NCBI GenBank assembly: GCA_050260935.1
Contig: JBLNCU010000197.1
Coordinates: 1-42,674, forward strand
Length of the DNA: 42,674 nucleotides
Direction: 5' to 3'
Source: UBA8346 sp050260935
GTDB taxonomy: Bacteria; Bacillota; UBA4882; UBA8346
Program-made: the position numbers and the translations under genes
The notes under the pieces: model-generated
Seen by the model: the letters and a program-made list of their open reading frames with translations, nothing else
Databases searched by the model: none
What the model was told of the DNA's origin: nothing
Shown: in pieces, positions 1 through 8,720 of the stretch
How positions within the stretch are numbered: the stretch's first letter is position 1
Layout of the letters: every line of letters begins with the position of its first letter

Positions 1-8
1 GTTCAAAA

Positions 9-1217
9 TTGCAAGGAGAACGGGCCAACAACGCTTGGGTAAAAAACCAAAACCTTAACCTGATCCTAAACCTGATCCGGGAGCTCACTCCGGTATCACG
101 GGCTGAAATAAGCAAAAGAACTGGGCTGAGCCGTTCAACAGTCAGCCAACTTGTTAGCTGCCTCATTGAGACCGGGATGATTGAAGAAACCGGCAGCGGG
201 GAATCAATAGGCGGCAGACGTCCGATTTTGTTACAGATTAAGCCTGAAAGCCGGCTTATTTGCGCCGTTCACGTGGATGACGGCGGGCAAATTCAAGCTG
301 TGGCCGAAGACTTATTGGGAAATGAAGTCAATCATTCATCGGCGGTAGTTGTCAATGCTGAAGATTTGGTTCCTACCTTAATCCAACTGATCAATGCTTT
401 GACCCGTGAAGAAAACGAACGCGTCGCCAGTATCGTTCTAGCTTTACCGGGTATTATCTCCTCTGACGGCACAATCTTATCAGCTGTTAATCTGGGGTGG
501 AAATCCGTACCGGTAAGCCTGGAATTAGCTAAGGTCTTTTCTGCGCCAATCCTGGCGGAAAACGCCACCGGACTGGCGGCTTTCGGAGAATTCGACATCA
601 GGGGTTTAGATAAACATAATTTGGTCTATTTACGGATCGGTTCGGCGGTCGGCGCCGGAATTGTTGCTAACAATCAGTTGCATCAAGGATTGCGCGGAAG
701 CGAGGCTGAAATCGGGCATATGGTTATTGATTTGCAAGGGAAATTGTGCAAATGCGGCCGGCGGGGTTGTCTGGAAACCAAGGTAAGCCGGGCCGCTGTT
801 TACGAACTGGTAATGAATTCATATGCCCGGTCCGATTTGGAAGCGCTTAAAATAAATGAAAACAATGTCTTCGAATGGCTGGTCATGCAAGACAAGGATG
901 GACAACCATTAGCCGGGGAAATTTTAAGAACAATCGCCCGGTATGTGGCTGTATGCATTATCAATGTGTTGAACTTGATGGGAACCGATGCCTTCTTTAT
1001 CGAAAGCAGACTGTGTGACTCCCGGACCTTCTGGGAAACGCTTAATGAAACCATTTCCAATGAGGCTTTGCCTTTCGCTCATGGTGAATTTGAATTGATG
1101 CGTTCTATTTTAGGAGAAAACGCCATTTTAAAAGGGGCCACCGCCTATGGCCGACGGCATTTCTTTGCGGAAAGCCGTTTACTCATAGACAATATTGAAA
1201 CAAAGGGGGGACGGTAA
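9..1217 (+). CDS. ROK-family transcriptional regulator (sugar-responsive repressor)
   Basis: Predicted cytoplasmic repressor of the XylR/NagC type that binds DNA through an N-terminal winged helix and a sugar through its ROK domain. Residues about 15-70 form the helix-turn-helix, including the typical TGLSRSTVSQLV recognition segment and a GGRRP wing. The ROK domain follows, with the zinc motif C247-K-C-G-R-R-G-C254 followed by Leu-Glu. At 402 aa the length is normal for ROK repressors. The TTG at position 9 is the only start in the window, and the frame stays open to the left edge, so a few N-terminal residues may be missing. The gene sits 56 bp before a sugar-binding-protein gene, so it probably controls the ABC transporter and oxidoreductase downstream. 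The inducer is unknown. Confidence 0.9.
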   Translation: MQGERANNAWVKNQNLNLILNLIRELTPVSRAEISKRTGLSRSTVSQLVSCLIETGMIEETGSGESIGGRRPILLQIKPESRLICAVHVDDGGQIQAVAEDLLGNEVNHSSAVVVNAEDLVPTLIQLINALTREENERVASIVLALPGIISSDGTILSAVNLGWKSVPVSLELAKVFSAPILAENATGLAAFGEFDIRGLDKHNLVYLRIGSAVGAGIVANNQLHQGLRGSEAEIGHMVIDLQGKLCKCGRRGCLETKVSRAAVYELVMNSYARSDLEALKINENNVFEWLVMQDKDGQPLAGEILRTIARYVAVCIINVLNLMGTDAFFIESRLCDSRTFWETLNETISNEALPFAHGEFELMRSILGENAILKGATAYGRRHFFAESRLLIDNIETKGGR

Positions 1218-1273
1218 TTCGGTAAACCATTGGCTGCCCAAACGATTCAAAATTTTATAAGGAGGCGTATAAA

Positions 1274-2593
1274 ATGAAAAAGGTTTTCGGGTTATTACTG
1301 GTAGGGATTTTGATCTTCTCCTGCAGCGTTTTTGCTGAAAATCAAGACTTGGACAAATGGGAGTCTGCTGTAAAAGCTAAGTACAACGGGACTTCAATTA
1401 CGGTAGCTTTCGCGAGTCATCCCTCAACCGAGGCTTTCCAGAAGATGACGCCGGAGTTTGAAAAGTTAACCGGCATTAAGGTCAACTGGGATGTAATGGA
1501 AGAAACTTATCTGAAGAACAAACAATTGATGGACTTTACCGGCAACAGCCACTTGTATGATGTGCTGATGGTTGACGGCTTTTGGATGTCCGAATATGCT
1601 CCGAAAAAAGCGGTTGCGCCTTTAAAACCCTTTATTAACAGCAAAGTTACTCCCTCCTGGTTTGATTATAACGATATCGTACCGGCTTACCGGAATGGGA
1701 TTGGTTCATACAAAGGGGTAGTTTATGGAATCCCGACCGCCGGAGAGACCCGTTTTGTCGGTTACCGGAAAGATTTATTCGTCAAATACGGTAAACAACC
1801 GCCTAAGACCATGGAAGAAATGCTGCAGCTGGCGAAGTTCTTCAACGGAAAAGAGCCCGGACTTTACGGTATTGCCATGAGAGCCCAAAGAGGCATTCAT
1901 TTCGCCTCCGGTTGGATGACTGTCATGTACAATTTCGGCGGCGGCTTCCTCAATCAGAAGAACTGGAAGGTTACCATGACCGATCCCCGAACCGTTCAAT
2001 CATTAAAGTACTATGTGGAATTACTGAAAAATGCCCCACCTGATGTGGCCACGTATACCCATGAAGAAGCAGTGTCAGCTTTCATGTCCGGTAAAACGGC
2101 CATGTGGTTTGACGCCACGGCTCTAGTACCGTGGATTACCGATCCCAGTAAGTCCAAGATCGTTGACAAAGTTGGTTTCGTGCCTCCGCCAAAAGGGCCT
2201 GGCGGAGATGCCGGAGTATTGGCCGGTTGGAATATGTCCATCGCCGCCAACTCCCGTAATAAAGATGCCGCTTGGGCGTTTATCACCTTCATGACCAGTA
2301 AACAAAAGGCTAAACAATACGTCCTAAACGGTGGGGTGCCAACCAGGACCTCGGTATATCAAGAACCGGAGTTGGTGGCCAAAAACCCGTCTTATCCGAT
2401 TCAATTGAAAGCGCTGGACTGCGCTAATGGTCTGGTAAAGAAGGGCATCGCCTGGATTCCTCCAACGCCTCAACTTGGTAAAGTTCTTGACCGGGTGGGC
2501 TATTATGGGAACTTGGCTTTAATCGGTGAAATCACCCCGGAGGATGCTTGTAAAAAAGCCCAGGTCGAACTGGAAGATATTATGTCTGAATAG
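1274..2593 (+). CDS. ABC transporter extracellular solute-binding protein, family 1 (sugar)
   Basis: Binds a carbohydrate outside the membrane and delivers it to the permease pair encoded downstream. The first ~21 residues are a signal peptide (MKKVFGLLLVGILIFSCSVFA) that could be cut after VFA. A cysteine at residue 17 lies in a poor lipobox (IFSC), so lipoprotein anchoring is possible but less likely. The mature part has family 1 features: the early ITVAFASHPSTEAFQKMTPEFEKLTG strand-helix, a VYGIPTAGETRF segment and a GWNMSIAANSRNKDAAW hinge region. A good ribosome site (AAGGAGG, 1259-1265) precedes ATG. Length is 439 aa, typical. The substrate cannot be named. A hairpin with a T-rich tail follows before the permeases, which would favour more binding protein than membrane protein. 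Confidence 0.92.
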   Translation: MKKVFGLLLVGILIFSCSVFAENQDLDKWESAVKAKYNGTSITVAFASHPSTEAFQKMTPEFEKLTGIKVNWDVMEETYLKNKQLMDFTGNSHLYDVLMVDGFWMSEYAPKKAVAPLKPFINSKVTPSWFDYNDIVPAYRNGIGSYKGVVYGIPTAGETRFVGYRKDLFVKYGKQPPKTMEEMLQLAKFFNGKEPGLYGIAMRAQRGIHFASGWMTVMYNFGGGFLNQKNWKVTMTDPRTVQSLKYYVELLKNAPPDVATYTHEEAVSAFMSGKTAMWFDATALVPWITDPSKSKIVDKVGFVPPPKGPGGDAGVLAGWNMSIAANSRNKDAAWAFITFMTSKQKAKQYVLNGGVPTRTSVYQEPELVAKNPSYPIQLKALDCANGLVKKGIAWIPPTPQLGKVLDRVGYYGNLALIGEITPEDACKKAQVELEDIMSE

Positions 2594-2671
2594 GGATACC
2601 GTTCCGTATCAAGTAAATGAACATCTAAGCAACTCTTAAGAGAATTTTACAAGCAAATAAATACCCTAAAG

Positions 2672-2701
2672 AGGGGAGGCCTTAACCTCGGCCTCCTTTC
2701 T
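2672..2701 (+). terminator. Hairpin with T-rich tail between binding protein and permease (attenuator)
   Basis: The arms GGAGGCC (2675-2681) and GGCCTCC (2690-2696) pair perfectly around an 8-nt loop. G-T and A-T pairs extend the stem to about 10 bp, and TTTCTTC follows. This is the expected position for a partial terminator or RNA-stabilising hairpin between a highly expressed binding protein and its permeases. Confidence 0.7.
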
Positions 2702-2715
2702 TCACAAGATTTACC

Positions 2716-2734
2716 GGGAGGAGGTCCTATCATT
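2716..2734 (+). promoter_or_regulatory. Strong ribosome site placing an ATT start
   Basis: GGGAGGAGGT (2716-2725) is a near-perfect Shine-Dalgarno sequence. Six bases later comes ATT (2732-2734) in the permease frame. There is no in-frame ATG, GTG or TTG between here and the GTG at 2816, and none within about 80 bases upstream. GTG 2816 has no ribosome site and would start inside the first membrane helix. Confidence 0.6.
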
Positions 2735-3652
2735 AAAACAATTGTCATTTCCGCTCATCAAAAACGATCCTGGTTTGGCAGAAATCCGCATTGGACTTAT
2801 GTTCTTCCTTCAATTGTGGTACTGGCGTTATTGACAATTATTCCGACCATCTTCTTGTATTATGTGAGCTTAACCAATTATGAACTGGGTCAGTTCTGGA
2901 ATGAACAGCACTTGGTGGGTTTAAAGAATTTTATACGTTTGTTCAGCGGCAGAGATATGGAGTTTTGGCCGTCGGTGGGGATAAGTATTCTATTTATGGT
3001 GCTGGCTACTTTCTTCGAAACTGTTTGCGGGTTTGTAGTAGCTTTACTTTTAAACCGGGAGTTCAAACTGAAAAGTCTGGTCTTTGCTTGTCTATTGGTT
3101 CCAATTATCATTACCCCAAGTGTAGTTGGGCAGATGTGGAAGTTGATGTACAATTCGGAATACGGTGTACTCAACTACCTGGTGGGATTGGTCTTTCATA
3201 CCAAAGTGGTGTGGCTGGGACCCGCTATGGCATACACCTCAACTCTACTAGTGGATATCTGGCAATGGTCGCCCTTTATGGCTTTAATTATTTATGCCGG
3301 ATTAAGCTCTGTCCCGGCGGAACCTTATGAGGCGGCTCTAGTGGATGGCGCCAATGTGGTGCAATCGTTTCGTTATGTAACTTTGCCGTTATTAAAACCA
3401 CTGTTATCATTAGCCATTCTCTTTCGTTTGATGGACTCCTTAAAACTGTTTGATGTGCCCTTTGTATTGACTCAGGGAGGACCCGGTAACGCCACCGAGT
3501 TATTGAGTTTGCATGTTTACCGTTTGGGTTTTGCCCAGACCGGTTGGGTGGCCCGCGCTTCGGCGACCGGCGTTATTCTATTGCTTATAATCACGGTTTT
3601 GAGTCAATTCTTAACCCGGCAACTTCATCAAGGGAAAGAGGCGAAAAAATGA
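2732..3652 (+). CDS. Sugar ABC transporter permease (MalF/UgpA type), probable ATT start
   Basis: Inner-membrane permease subunit of the sugar importer, with about six transmembrane helices. The EAA loop that contacts the ATPase is EPYEAALVDGANVVQSFRYV followed by TLPLLKPL. Starting at ATT 2732 gives 306 aa and a polar N-terminus (IKTIVISAHQKRSWFGRNPH) ahead of the first helix, which is what this family shows. The alternative GTG at 2816 yields 278 aa and removes the cytoplasmic N-terminus. The stop overlaps the start of the second permease (ATGA, 3649-3652), so the pair is probably translationally coupled. No ATPase gene lies nearby, so the transporter likely borrows a shared MsiK/MalK-like ATPase. 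The permease call is firm. The start is inferred from the ribosome site. Confidence 0.88.
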   Translation: MKTIVISAHQKRSWFGRNPHWTYVLPSIVVLALLTIIPTIFLYYVSLTNYELGQFWNEQHLVGLKNFIRLFSGRDMEFWPSVGISILFMVLATFFETVCGFVVALLLNREFKLKSLVFACLLVPIIITPSVVGQMWKLMYNSEYGVLNYLVGLVFHTKVVWLGPAMAYTSTLLVDIWQWSPFMALIIYAGLSSVPAEPYEAALVDGANVVQSFRYVTLPLLKPLLSLAILFRLMDSLKLFDVPFVLTQGGPGNATELLSLHVYRLGFAQTGWVARASATGVILLLIITVLSQFLTRQLHQGKEAKK

Positions 3653-4473
3653 AGCTAAAAAAATCTTTAAAGAATAGCGCCTGGGCGGTTGCGATTACGA
3701 TTGTTTCGGTTATTGCGGTCTTCCCCTTTTTCTGGATGTTGCTGGTGAGCTTAAAAACAAGAGTGTTGACCTACGATCCGAGTGTCTGGTTTTTTAAGCC
3801 GACTTTAGAAAATTACATCGCGGTTTTTAAACAGCGGCACCTGTTATTTTACGCCAGAAACAGTCTTATAGTTGTAATCAGCACCACTATTATCTCTTTG
3901 ATAATCGGGAGTATGGCGGCCTATGGATTTGCCCGGTTTAATTTCTCCCGCAAGGAAGATTGGGCTTTTTGGATTTTGAGTTTACGTATGTTGCCGCCGA
4001 TGGCGACGGTGATCCCATTTTTTATTTTGGCGCGGCTCACCAACCTTTTAGACACGCATTTGATCTTAATCCTTGCTTATCTGACTTTCAATATTCCGTT
4101 TACAGTCTGGATGATGCGGGGCTTTTTCGAGGAGATACCCAAGCAGATCGAAGAATCGGCCTTAGTGGACGGCTGTTCCCACTGGCAGGTTTTGATCAAG
4201 ATTTTACTGCCGCTATCTTTACCGGGATTAACCGCTACGGCGATATTTTGTATCATCAATTCCTGGAATGAATTTGCTTTTGCCTTGTTCCTAACCGGTA
4301 TTAATGCCCGCACCCTGCCTACCACCGTGACTTTCTTCCTATCGATAACCGGAGTCATCTGGGGGGAAATGGCGGCGGTCGGTGTTCTGACAGCTTTGCC
4401 GGTATTGATCTTCGCAATGTTGGTTCAGCGTTATATGATCCGGGGATTAACCTTCGGAGCCGTAAAACAGTAA
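3649..4473 (+). CDS. Sugar ABC transporter permease (MalG/UgpE type)
   Basis: Second inner-membrane permease of the importer, 274 aa with about six membrane helices. It has the family's N-terminal FPFFWMLLVSLKT segment and the EAA loop EIPKQIEESALVDGCSHWQV, then a GLTATAIFCIINSWNEF segment. I chose ATG 3649 over an in-frame GTG 35 codons upstream. It overlaps the previous stop as ATGA, is preceded by AAGGGAAAGAGG, and gives a standard N-terminus. It belongs to one transcript with the genes on either side; the oxidoreductase gene follows after 13 bp. Confidence 0.92.
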   Translation: MKLKKSLKNSAWAVAITIVSVIAVFPFFWMLLVSLKTRVLTYDPSVWFFKPTLENYIAVFKQRHLLFYARNSLIVVISTTIISLIIGSMAAYGFARFNFSRKEDWAFWILSLRMLPPMATVIPFFILARLTNLLDTHLILILAYLTFNIPFTVWMMRGFFEEIPKQIEESALVDGCSHWQVLIKILLPLSLPGLTATAIFCIINSWNEFAFALFLTGINARTLPTTVTFFLSITGVIWGEMAAVGVLTALPVLIFAMLVQRYMIRGLTFGAVKQ

Positions 4474-4486
4474 AGGAGAGCAAAAA

Positions 4487-5512
4487 ATGGAGAAACTTAA
4501 ATTCGCAATTATCGGGGCGGGTGTCTGGGGGGAAACCCACGCTTTTTTATACGATGAACATCCAATGGTCGATTTGGTCGCGGTCTGCGATCTTAACCAA
4601 GCGCGGGCTGAAAAGTTGGCCCGGAAATTTGGTGTTCAAAATGTCTATTCCGATTACCGGAAAATGCTAAATGAGATCGCTATTGACGCGGTGGCTATCG
4701 TGACCCCGGATTTTGCTCATGGTCAGGTAACAGTGGACTGCGCCAACGCCGGTAAGCATATTTTGCTGGAGAAACCATTGGCGACTACCCGTGAGGATGT
4801 GGAGGCCATCGTTAAGGCGGTTAAGGATAATAATGTCCGGTTAATGGTGGACCTGCACAACCGGTGGAGTCCGCCGTTTGCAGTTACCAAACAATCATTG
4901 GAAAACGGGGAACTGGGTGATCCCGTCAGCGCTTATTTCCGGCTCAATGATGTCAAGTGGGTAGCCACGGATATGCTGCCTTGGGCGGCCAAATCCTCTA
5001 TTTTATGGTTCTTGGGCAGCCATACCGTTGATACTTTGCGTTGGATCTTCAATGACGAAGTGGAGAGGGTATTTTCCGTCTCCAGCAGCGGAGTTTTAAA
5101 GAAACTAGGCGTTGATACCGTGGATCTTTATCAAACGATTCTAGAATTCCGCCATGGTGGAATAGCCAGTATCGAAAATGGCTGGATTACTCCAAATACC
5201 AACCCCTGCTTGAATGATATCAAATTCAATATCACCGGGACCAAGGGCATGATTAACCTGGATTTGAGTAATAGCCAAATGATTGAGCGGTATACCGAGG
5301 ATAAAAGCGACAATCCCGATGTCCTGGTTCGCCACTTCGTCCATGGCAAAGCTAAGGGTTTTGCTTACGAAAGCATCCGCCATTTCGTCGATAAATTGGT
5401 TAGCGGGGAAGAGTTTTTGGTTTCAGTTGAGGATGCGGCCAATACCTCATTAGTAATATTGGCGATTATGGAATCGGCCCGGACCGGCCAACCGGTAAAA
5501 GTGAAATATTAG
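4487..5512 (+). CDS. Gfo/Idh/MocA-family NAD(P)-dependent oxidoreductase
   Basis: Cytoplasmic dehydrogenase of the glucose-fructose oxidoreductase / inositol dehydrogenase family, probably acting on the sugar or polyol brought in by the upstream transporter. Residues 1-120 form a Rossmann fold: the dinucleotide loop is GAGVWG near residue 11, an acidic residue (D in VCDLNQ) ends beta-2, and the family's EKPLATT segment carries the conserved Lys. The remainder is the alpha/beta substrate domain, with GSHTVDTLRW matching the conserved His helix. Length (341 aa) is normal. Ribosome site AAGGAGAG lies just before ATG. It is the last gene of the locus, followed by a good terminator. The substrate is not determinable. 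Confidence 0.9.
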   Translation: MEKLKFAIIGAGVWGETHAFLYDEHPMVDLVAVCDLNQARAEKLARKFGVQNVYSDYRKMLNEIAIDAVAIVTPDFAHGQVTVDCANAGKHILLEKPLATTREDVEAIVKAVKDNNVRLMVDLHNRWSPPFAVTKQSLENGELGDPVSAYFRLNDVKWVATDMLPWAAKSSILWFLGSHTVDTLRWIFNDEVERVFSVSSSGVLKKLGVDTVDLYQTILEFRHGGIASIENGWITPNTNPCLNDIKFNITGTKGMINLDLSNSQMIERYTEDKSDNPDVLVRHFVHGKAKGFAYESIRHFVDKLVSGEEFLVSVEDAANTSLVILAIMESARTGQPVKVKY

Positions 5513-5554
5513 TTAAAACCATCCTTGAGGCAGAAAACATTTTCAATTATGGCT

Positions 5555-5590
5555 AGGCTTCTCCGAAAATGACATCCGGGAAGCCTTTTT
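5555..5590 (+). terminator. Rho-independent terminator after the sugar locus
   Basis: AGGCTTC (5555-5561) pairs with GAAGCCT (5580-5586). An inner CCG/CGG extension sits beyond a bulged T, and TTTTT follows. It lies between convergent transcription units and closes the plus-strand operon. Confidence 0.85.
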
Positions 5591-5606
5591 CAGGTAATGA
5601 TGGATC

Positions 5607-6641
5607 TCAAGCCCGGCAAAACCGGGCGAACTCCCCTAAAAAATTGTTCCGGCTAAACCGGTAGGCGATTTTATGCTGTAGTTTCTTGAGAAAACGCTGG
5701 GGCGCCCAGGGCAGTTTTTCGTAGTAGTATTGCAACCCCACCTGCCAAAAGTCTTGTGGCCAAAGTAAGAGGGCATACATCACCTCCAGTTCGGCCTGGC
5801 TTAATTTAGAAATCTGCTGATACTCCCGGAGAATGAAATTGCAAATCTGGAAGTGCCAATTATTATGTTTGAGGTTCCTGACAACCAGGTTGATCAGATC
5901 ATGAATCCTCAAATCCAACAGGCAATAATCGAAATCGATAAGGTAGATCCGGTTTTTATAAGTGCGTAAAAGGTTCCGTCCGGAATAGTCATGATGGCAA
6001 AAACTTCGCTGGCTGCAGGCCCCCTGGGCTACTTCCACGTAGGGAGATTTGATGAGCGCCAGATAACTGGCGACAGCCTGCCGGAAATGGGGTTCAAAGT
6101 GGCGGAGAAACAGCCGGCTGAACGCCGAGCGCTCCTTTTCGGTATTAGCTAAACGGCGGAATTCTTGTAATTGTTCCAGGCGTTGTTCCAGTCTGGCGGG
6201 CCAATTTAACCAGCAGGTCCGTTGATCATTAGGTTGGCTGGGGGAAAAACCGTTCCCCTTTAAATGAAATTCCGCCATCAAACGGGAGGCCTGTTTTAAA
6301 TCCATCAGGTTCCGGAAATCCAGTTCCGCACCGAAGTACCATTCCGTAAGGATAAACATACCGGCAGCGGTTTTGACAAAGGGCTCGCCTTTTTTGCTCC
6401 AGACTAAGCGGGGGGCATTTTCAAAGGCGTTTCTGTGCAAATACTCCAGGGCTTCGTAGATAAACCATAAATCAGCCGGGCTTAATCTGGTTTTTTTCAG
6501 GTATTTGTAACCGCAATCGGTATTTAACCGCCAGACTTTGCGGCAAGGCATGAAATCAACCAGGCGGCACCCGTAATTTTCGATAATGCCTTCAATCATG
6601 TCGGCAGTTAGCGGCGCTCCTAAATCAGTATTGATGACCAT
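5607..6641 (-). CDS. CotS/YutH-like spore-coat kinase homologue A
   Basis: Member of the aminoglycoside-phosphotransferase-fold proteins that in Bacillus include CotS, CotI, YutH and YsxE, which are mother-cell made and associated with the spore coat. The C-terminal lobe has a Brenner-type catalytic loop, HHDYSGRN (HxDxxxxN), and the metal-binding IDFDYCLLD. The helical tail has the family-like LWPQDFWQVGLQYYYEKLPW. At 344 aa it matches the family. It is the last of three minus-strand genes and starts 3 bp after the middle gene's stop. Its substrate, and whether it phosphorylates anything, are unknown even for the Bacillus members. Family membership is firm from motifs and length. The coat role is inferred by homology and from the SigK-like promoter of the operon. 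Confidence 0.82.
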   Translation of the reverse strand: MVINTDLGAPLTADMIEGIIENYGCRLVDFMPCRKVWRLNTDCGYKYLKKTRLSPADLWFIYEALEYLHRNAFENAPRLVWSKKGEPFVKTAAGMFILTEWYFGAELDFRNLMDLKQASRLMAEFHLKGNGFSPSQPNDQRTCWLNWPARLEQRLEQLQEFRRLANTEKERSAFSRLFLRHFEPHFRQAVASYLALIKSPYVEVAQGACSQRSFCHHDYSGRNLLRTYKNRIYLIDFDYCLLDLRIHDLINLVVRNLKHNNWHFQICNFILREYQQISKLSQAELEVMYALLLWPQDFWQVGLQYYYEKLPWAPQRFLKKLQHKIAYRFSRNNFLGEFARFCRA

Positions 6642-6644
6642 CTT

Positions 6645-7664
6645 TTATTTCCCGCCGTATGGTTGATAAAGTTCAAATGCTCTCTGAAAAGCGGCAATAT
6701 TGGTCCGGTTGGCGAGATGTTTTAAGAATTTTAGATAAAGACGTTCCGGTTTATAGCGGATATTTTGATGGAAGTATCTGATGGAAAGCCGCCAAAACTT
6801 TTGGGGGAAATAAAAAACGGCTTTCATAACCTCCAACTCACTCCAGGATATGGGATTTACATCTTGATAGGCGTTTATAAGCAAACCGGCTGTTTGATAA
6901 TTCCAACGGTGTTTCTTCAGAACCCGCCTGGTGAATTTGATTAAATCCATCAAAGGTAGATCCAAACGGCAACTGTCAAAATCAATCAGAAAAATCCGTC
7001 CTTCAGGTGTAAGAATAAAGTTGCGGGCCGCCGGATCACCGTGGCAGAATGGCTTCAGCATTTTGGCCTGCTCCACCAAAGACTGATAAGAACTTTGCCG
7101 CATTTTGGAGATGGCGGTTTGGGCCATAGGCAAAAAAGTGTCAATATTGGCCAGGTAGGCCTCGGCAAAACGGTCTTTCGGTCTGGCGGCCGCCATTTCT
7201 CTAAATTGTAACAGATCCTGATGTCTTTCCTCAAAATAGCGCAGGCATTTTCCAAGATGATCACGCATATTGGACTTTGCGGGCGGGGTAAACCCTAAAG
7301 TTCTTTGATGAAACTCCGCCAACGCTTTGGCGGAGTCTATCAATTCTTGCCGGTTGCGGTAGTCGCATTGCCGGCCTTCGATCCAATCAAAAAGACTGTA
7401 GGCATACTGTTGATCGCCAACGTAGGTATCGCCGTGAAGCGTGGGAATGAGTGGGACCATTTTGGAGAAACCCTGTTTAGTTAAATGCTCTACTGCTTGG
7501 TGCACAAACAGTAAACGGGCCGGATAGTTCGGCGAAACCTTCAGATTTTTGGAACCTTGATCGGTATAGACCCGGTAAACATCCCGGATTTTTTCCCAAT
7601 ATAAAAGCCGTAAACCCCAATTGTCCAGGATCCGTTGCAAATTAAGATTAATCGATTCAATCAT
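6645..7664 (-). CDS. CotS/YutH-like spore-coat kinase homologue B
   Basis: Second paralogue of the same kinase-fold family (339 aa). The catalytic loop is HGDPAARN and the metal site IDFDSCRLD, both intact. Near the C-terminus FYFPQKFWRLSIRYFHQ corresponds to the tail of homologue A. I start it at ATG 7664, which overlaps the stop of the upstream gene (ATGA), with GGGGGAG four bases upstream. A longer frame beginning 17 codons earlier would lie inside the upstream gene and has no ribosome site. The tight overlaps imply that A, B and C are made together. Confidence 0.82.
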   Translation of the reverse strand: MIESINLNLQRILDNWGLRLLYWEKIRDVYRVYTDQGSKNLKVSPNYPARLLFVHQAVEHLTKQGFSKMVPLIPTLHGDTYVGDQQYAYSLFDWIEGRQCDYRNRQELIDSAKALAEFHQRTLGFTPPAKSNMRDHLGKCLRYFEERHQDLLQFREMAAARPKDRFAEAYLANIDTFLPMAQTAISKMRQSSYQSLVEQAKMLKPFCHGDPAARNFILTPEGRIFLIDFDSCRLDLPLMDLIKFTRRVLKKHRWNYQTAGLLINAYQDVNPISWSELEVMKAVFYFPQKFWRLSIRYFHQNIRYKPERLYLKFLKHLANRTNIAAFQRAFELYQPYGGK

Positions 7665-8671
7665 CCGGCTCCCCCAAATTCTGGCCTGGCGTAGGTTTCC
7701 AATTCCGGCAGCCAAGTTTTTAAAAACCTCATCCGGGCCTGCTCTTCATGGACTATCTCCCATAATCTGTGTTGAAAGCGCTTTTCCGTCCAATCAAGTT
7801 GTTCCTGGTAACGTTGGATGCAGATCCTCCAAAACCGCCGTGGGAAACAGAGTAAATACGGTAAAATTTTAAGCTCCGCCGCTGAAAAAGGGCGTTCGGA
7901 CTCATAAGCGGCGGAGACGAGATCGACAATTTCGGGTTCCCATTGGTTGGCTTGGAGGGCCCTCCCCAGGAGACAGGCGAATTCTTTGATCAAAAGGTCG
8001 CAATTGGCGAATTCGTAATCAATTAAATAGCAATTTCCATTTCGGATTATTATATTACCCGGAGCCGGATCATTGTGACAAAACCCCTTTTCTTTGTTCA
8101 GCAGCAATAGTTCATCCCGGCGCAGTAATAATTGGTCCAGACAAAAACGGCTCTGGGCCGTGAAATAGGCGCTCCAGCCGGAAATTGCCCGGTCGATTCT
8201 GTTGCCGGTCTTTAGTTCTGTCAATTTAGAGGGAAGTGATTCTAGATACAGCTGTTTTTTTTGGTAATCATCCAACAAATCCGGGGCCGTCATTTCCGGC
8301 GGAAAGCTCAATCCTTTAGAGATGGAATGGAGCTTTCCGAAGCAAGCGGCAACCAGCTTAAGGCGAGAGCGGCTGTTAAAAGCAGGTTTTTCCCCCTCGA
8401 TCCAGGGAGAAATCAGATAATTCCCGGCGGCCGTTTTTAGACAGGCGGACCCCGTTTTCGTAAGCAATACAGGGGTCAACCCTTGAAAGCCGGCCTTTTG
8501 CAGTTGAAGAATTAATGCCGCCAACTGAGTGATTCTTTGGGGACTGGAACGCACCCGTTTCAACAGGTAAGATTTATTAAGCGTATCCAAACGCCAAATT
8601 GAATTGACCGGTTTGACGGCAGTGACGGTTATGCCGTATTCTCGATTGATTAGCCGCAGCAATTCTTCCAA
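7661..8671 (-). CDS. CotS/YutH-like spore-coat kinase homologue C
   Basis: First gene of the three-gene minus-strand coat operon, 336 aa, starting at TTG 8671 behind AGGAGGT nine bases upstream. The N-terminal lobe has SYLLKRVRSSPQRI, a plausible ATP-binding Lys strand. The catalytic loop is HNDPAPGN. The metal motif reads IDYEFANCD, with Glu where the other copies have Asp, so catalysis may differ. The C-terminal CFPRRFWRICIQRY is shared with the paralogues. A SigK-like promoter lies about 50-80 bp upstream, consistent with late mother-cell expression. The paralogues are clearly diverged, so the duplications are old. Confidence 0.82.
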   Translation of the reverse strand: MEELLRLINREYGITVTAVKPVNSIWRLDTLNKSYLLKRVRSSPQRITQLAALILQLQKAGFQGLTPVLLTKTGSACLKTAAGNYLISPWIEGEKPAFNSRSRLKLVAACFGKLHSISKGLSFPPEMTAPDLLDDYQKKQLYLESLPSKLTELKTGNRIDRAISGWSAYFTAQSRFCLDQLLLRRDELLLLNKEKGFCHNDPAPGNIIIRNGNCYLIDYEFANCDLLIKEFACLLGRALQANQWEPEIVDLVSAAYESERPFSAAELKILPYLLCFPRRFWRICIQRYQEQLDWTEKRFQHRLWEIVHEEQARMRFLKTWLPELETYARPEFGGAG

Positions 8672-8720
8672 CAGCGGCTTACCTCCTGATTTAAAATGGA
8701 CTCATACAAGTATTTCCCTA

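Noticed and set aside
2816..2818. GTG 2816 as start of the first sugar permease
   Set aside because: No ribosome site, and it would begin inside the first membrane helix. ATT 2732 has the strong site.
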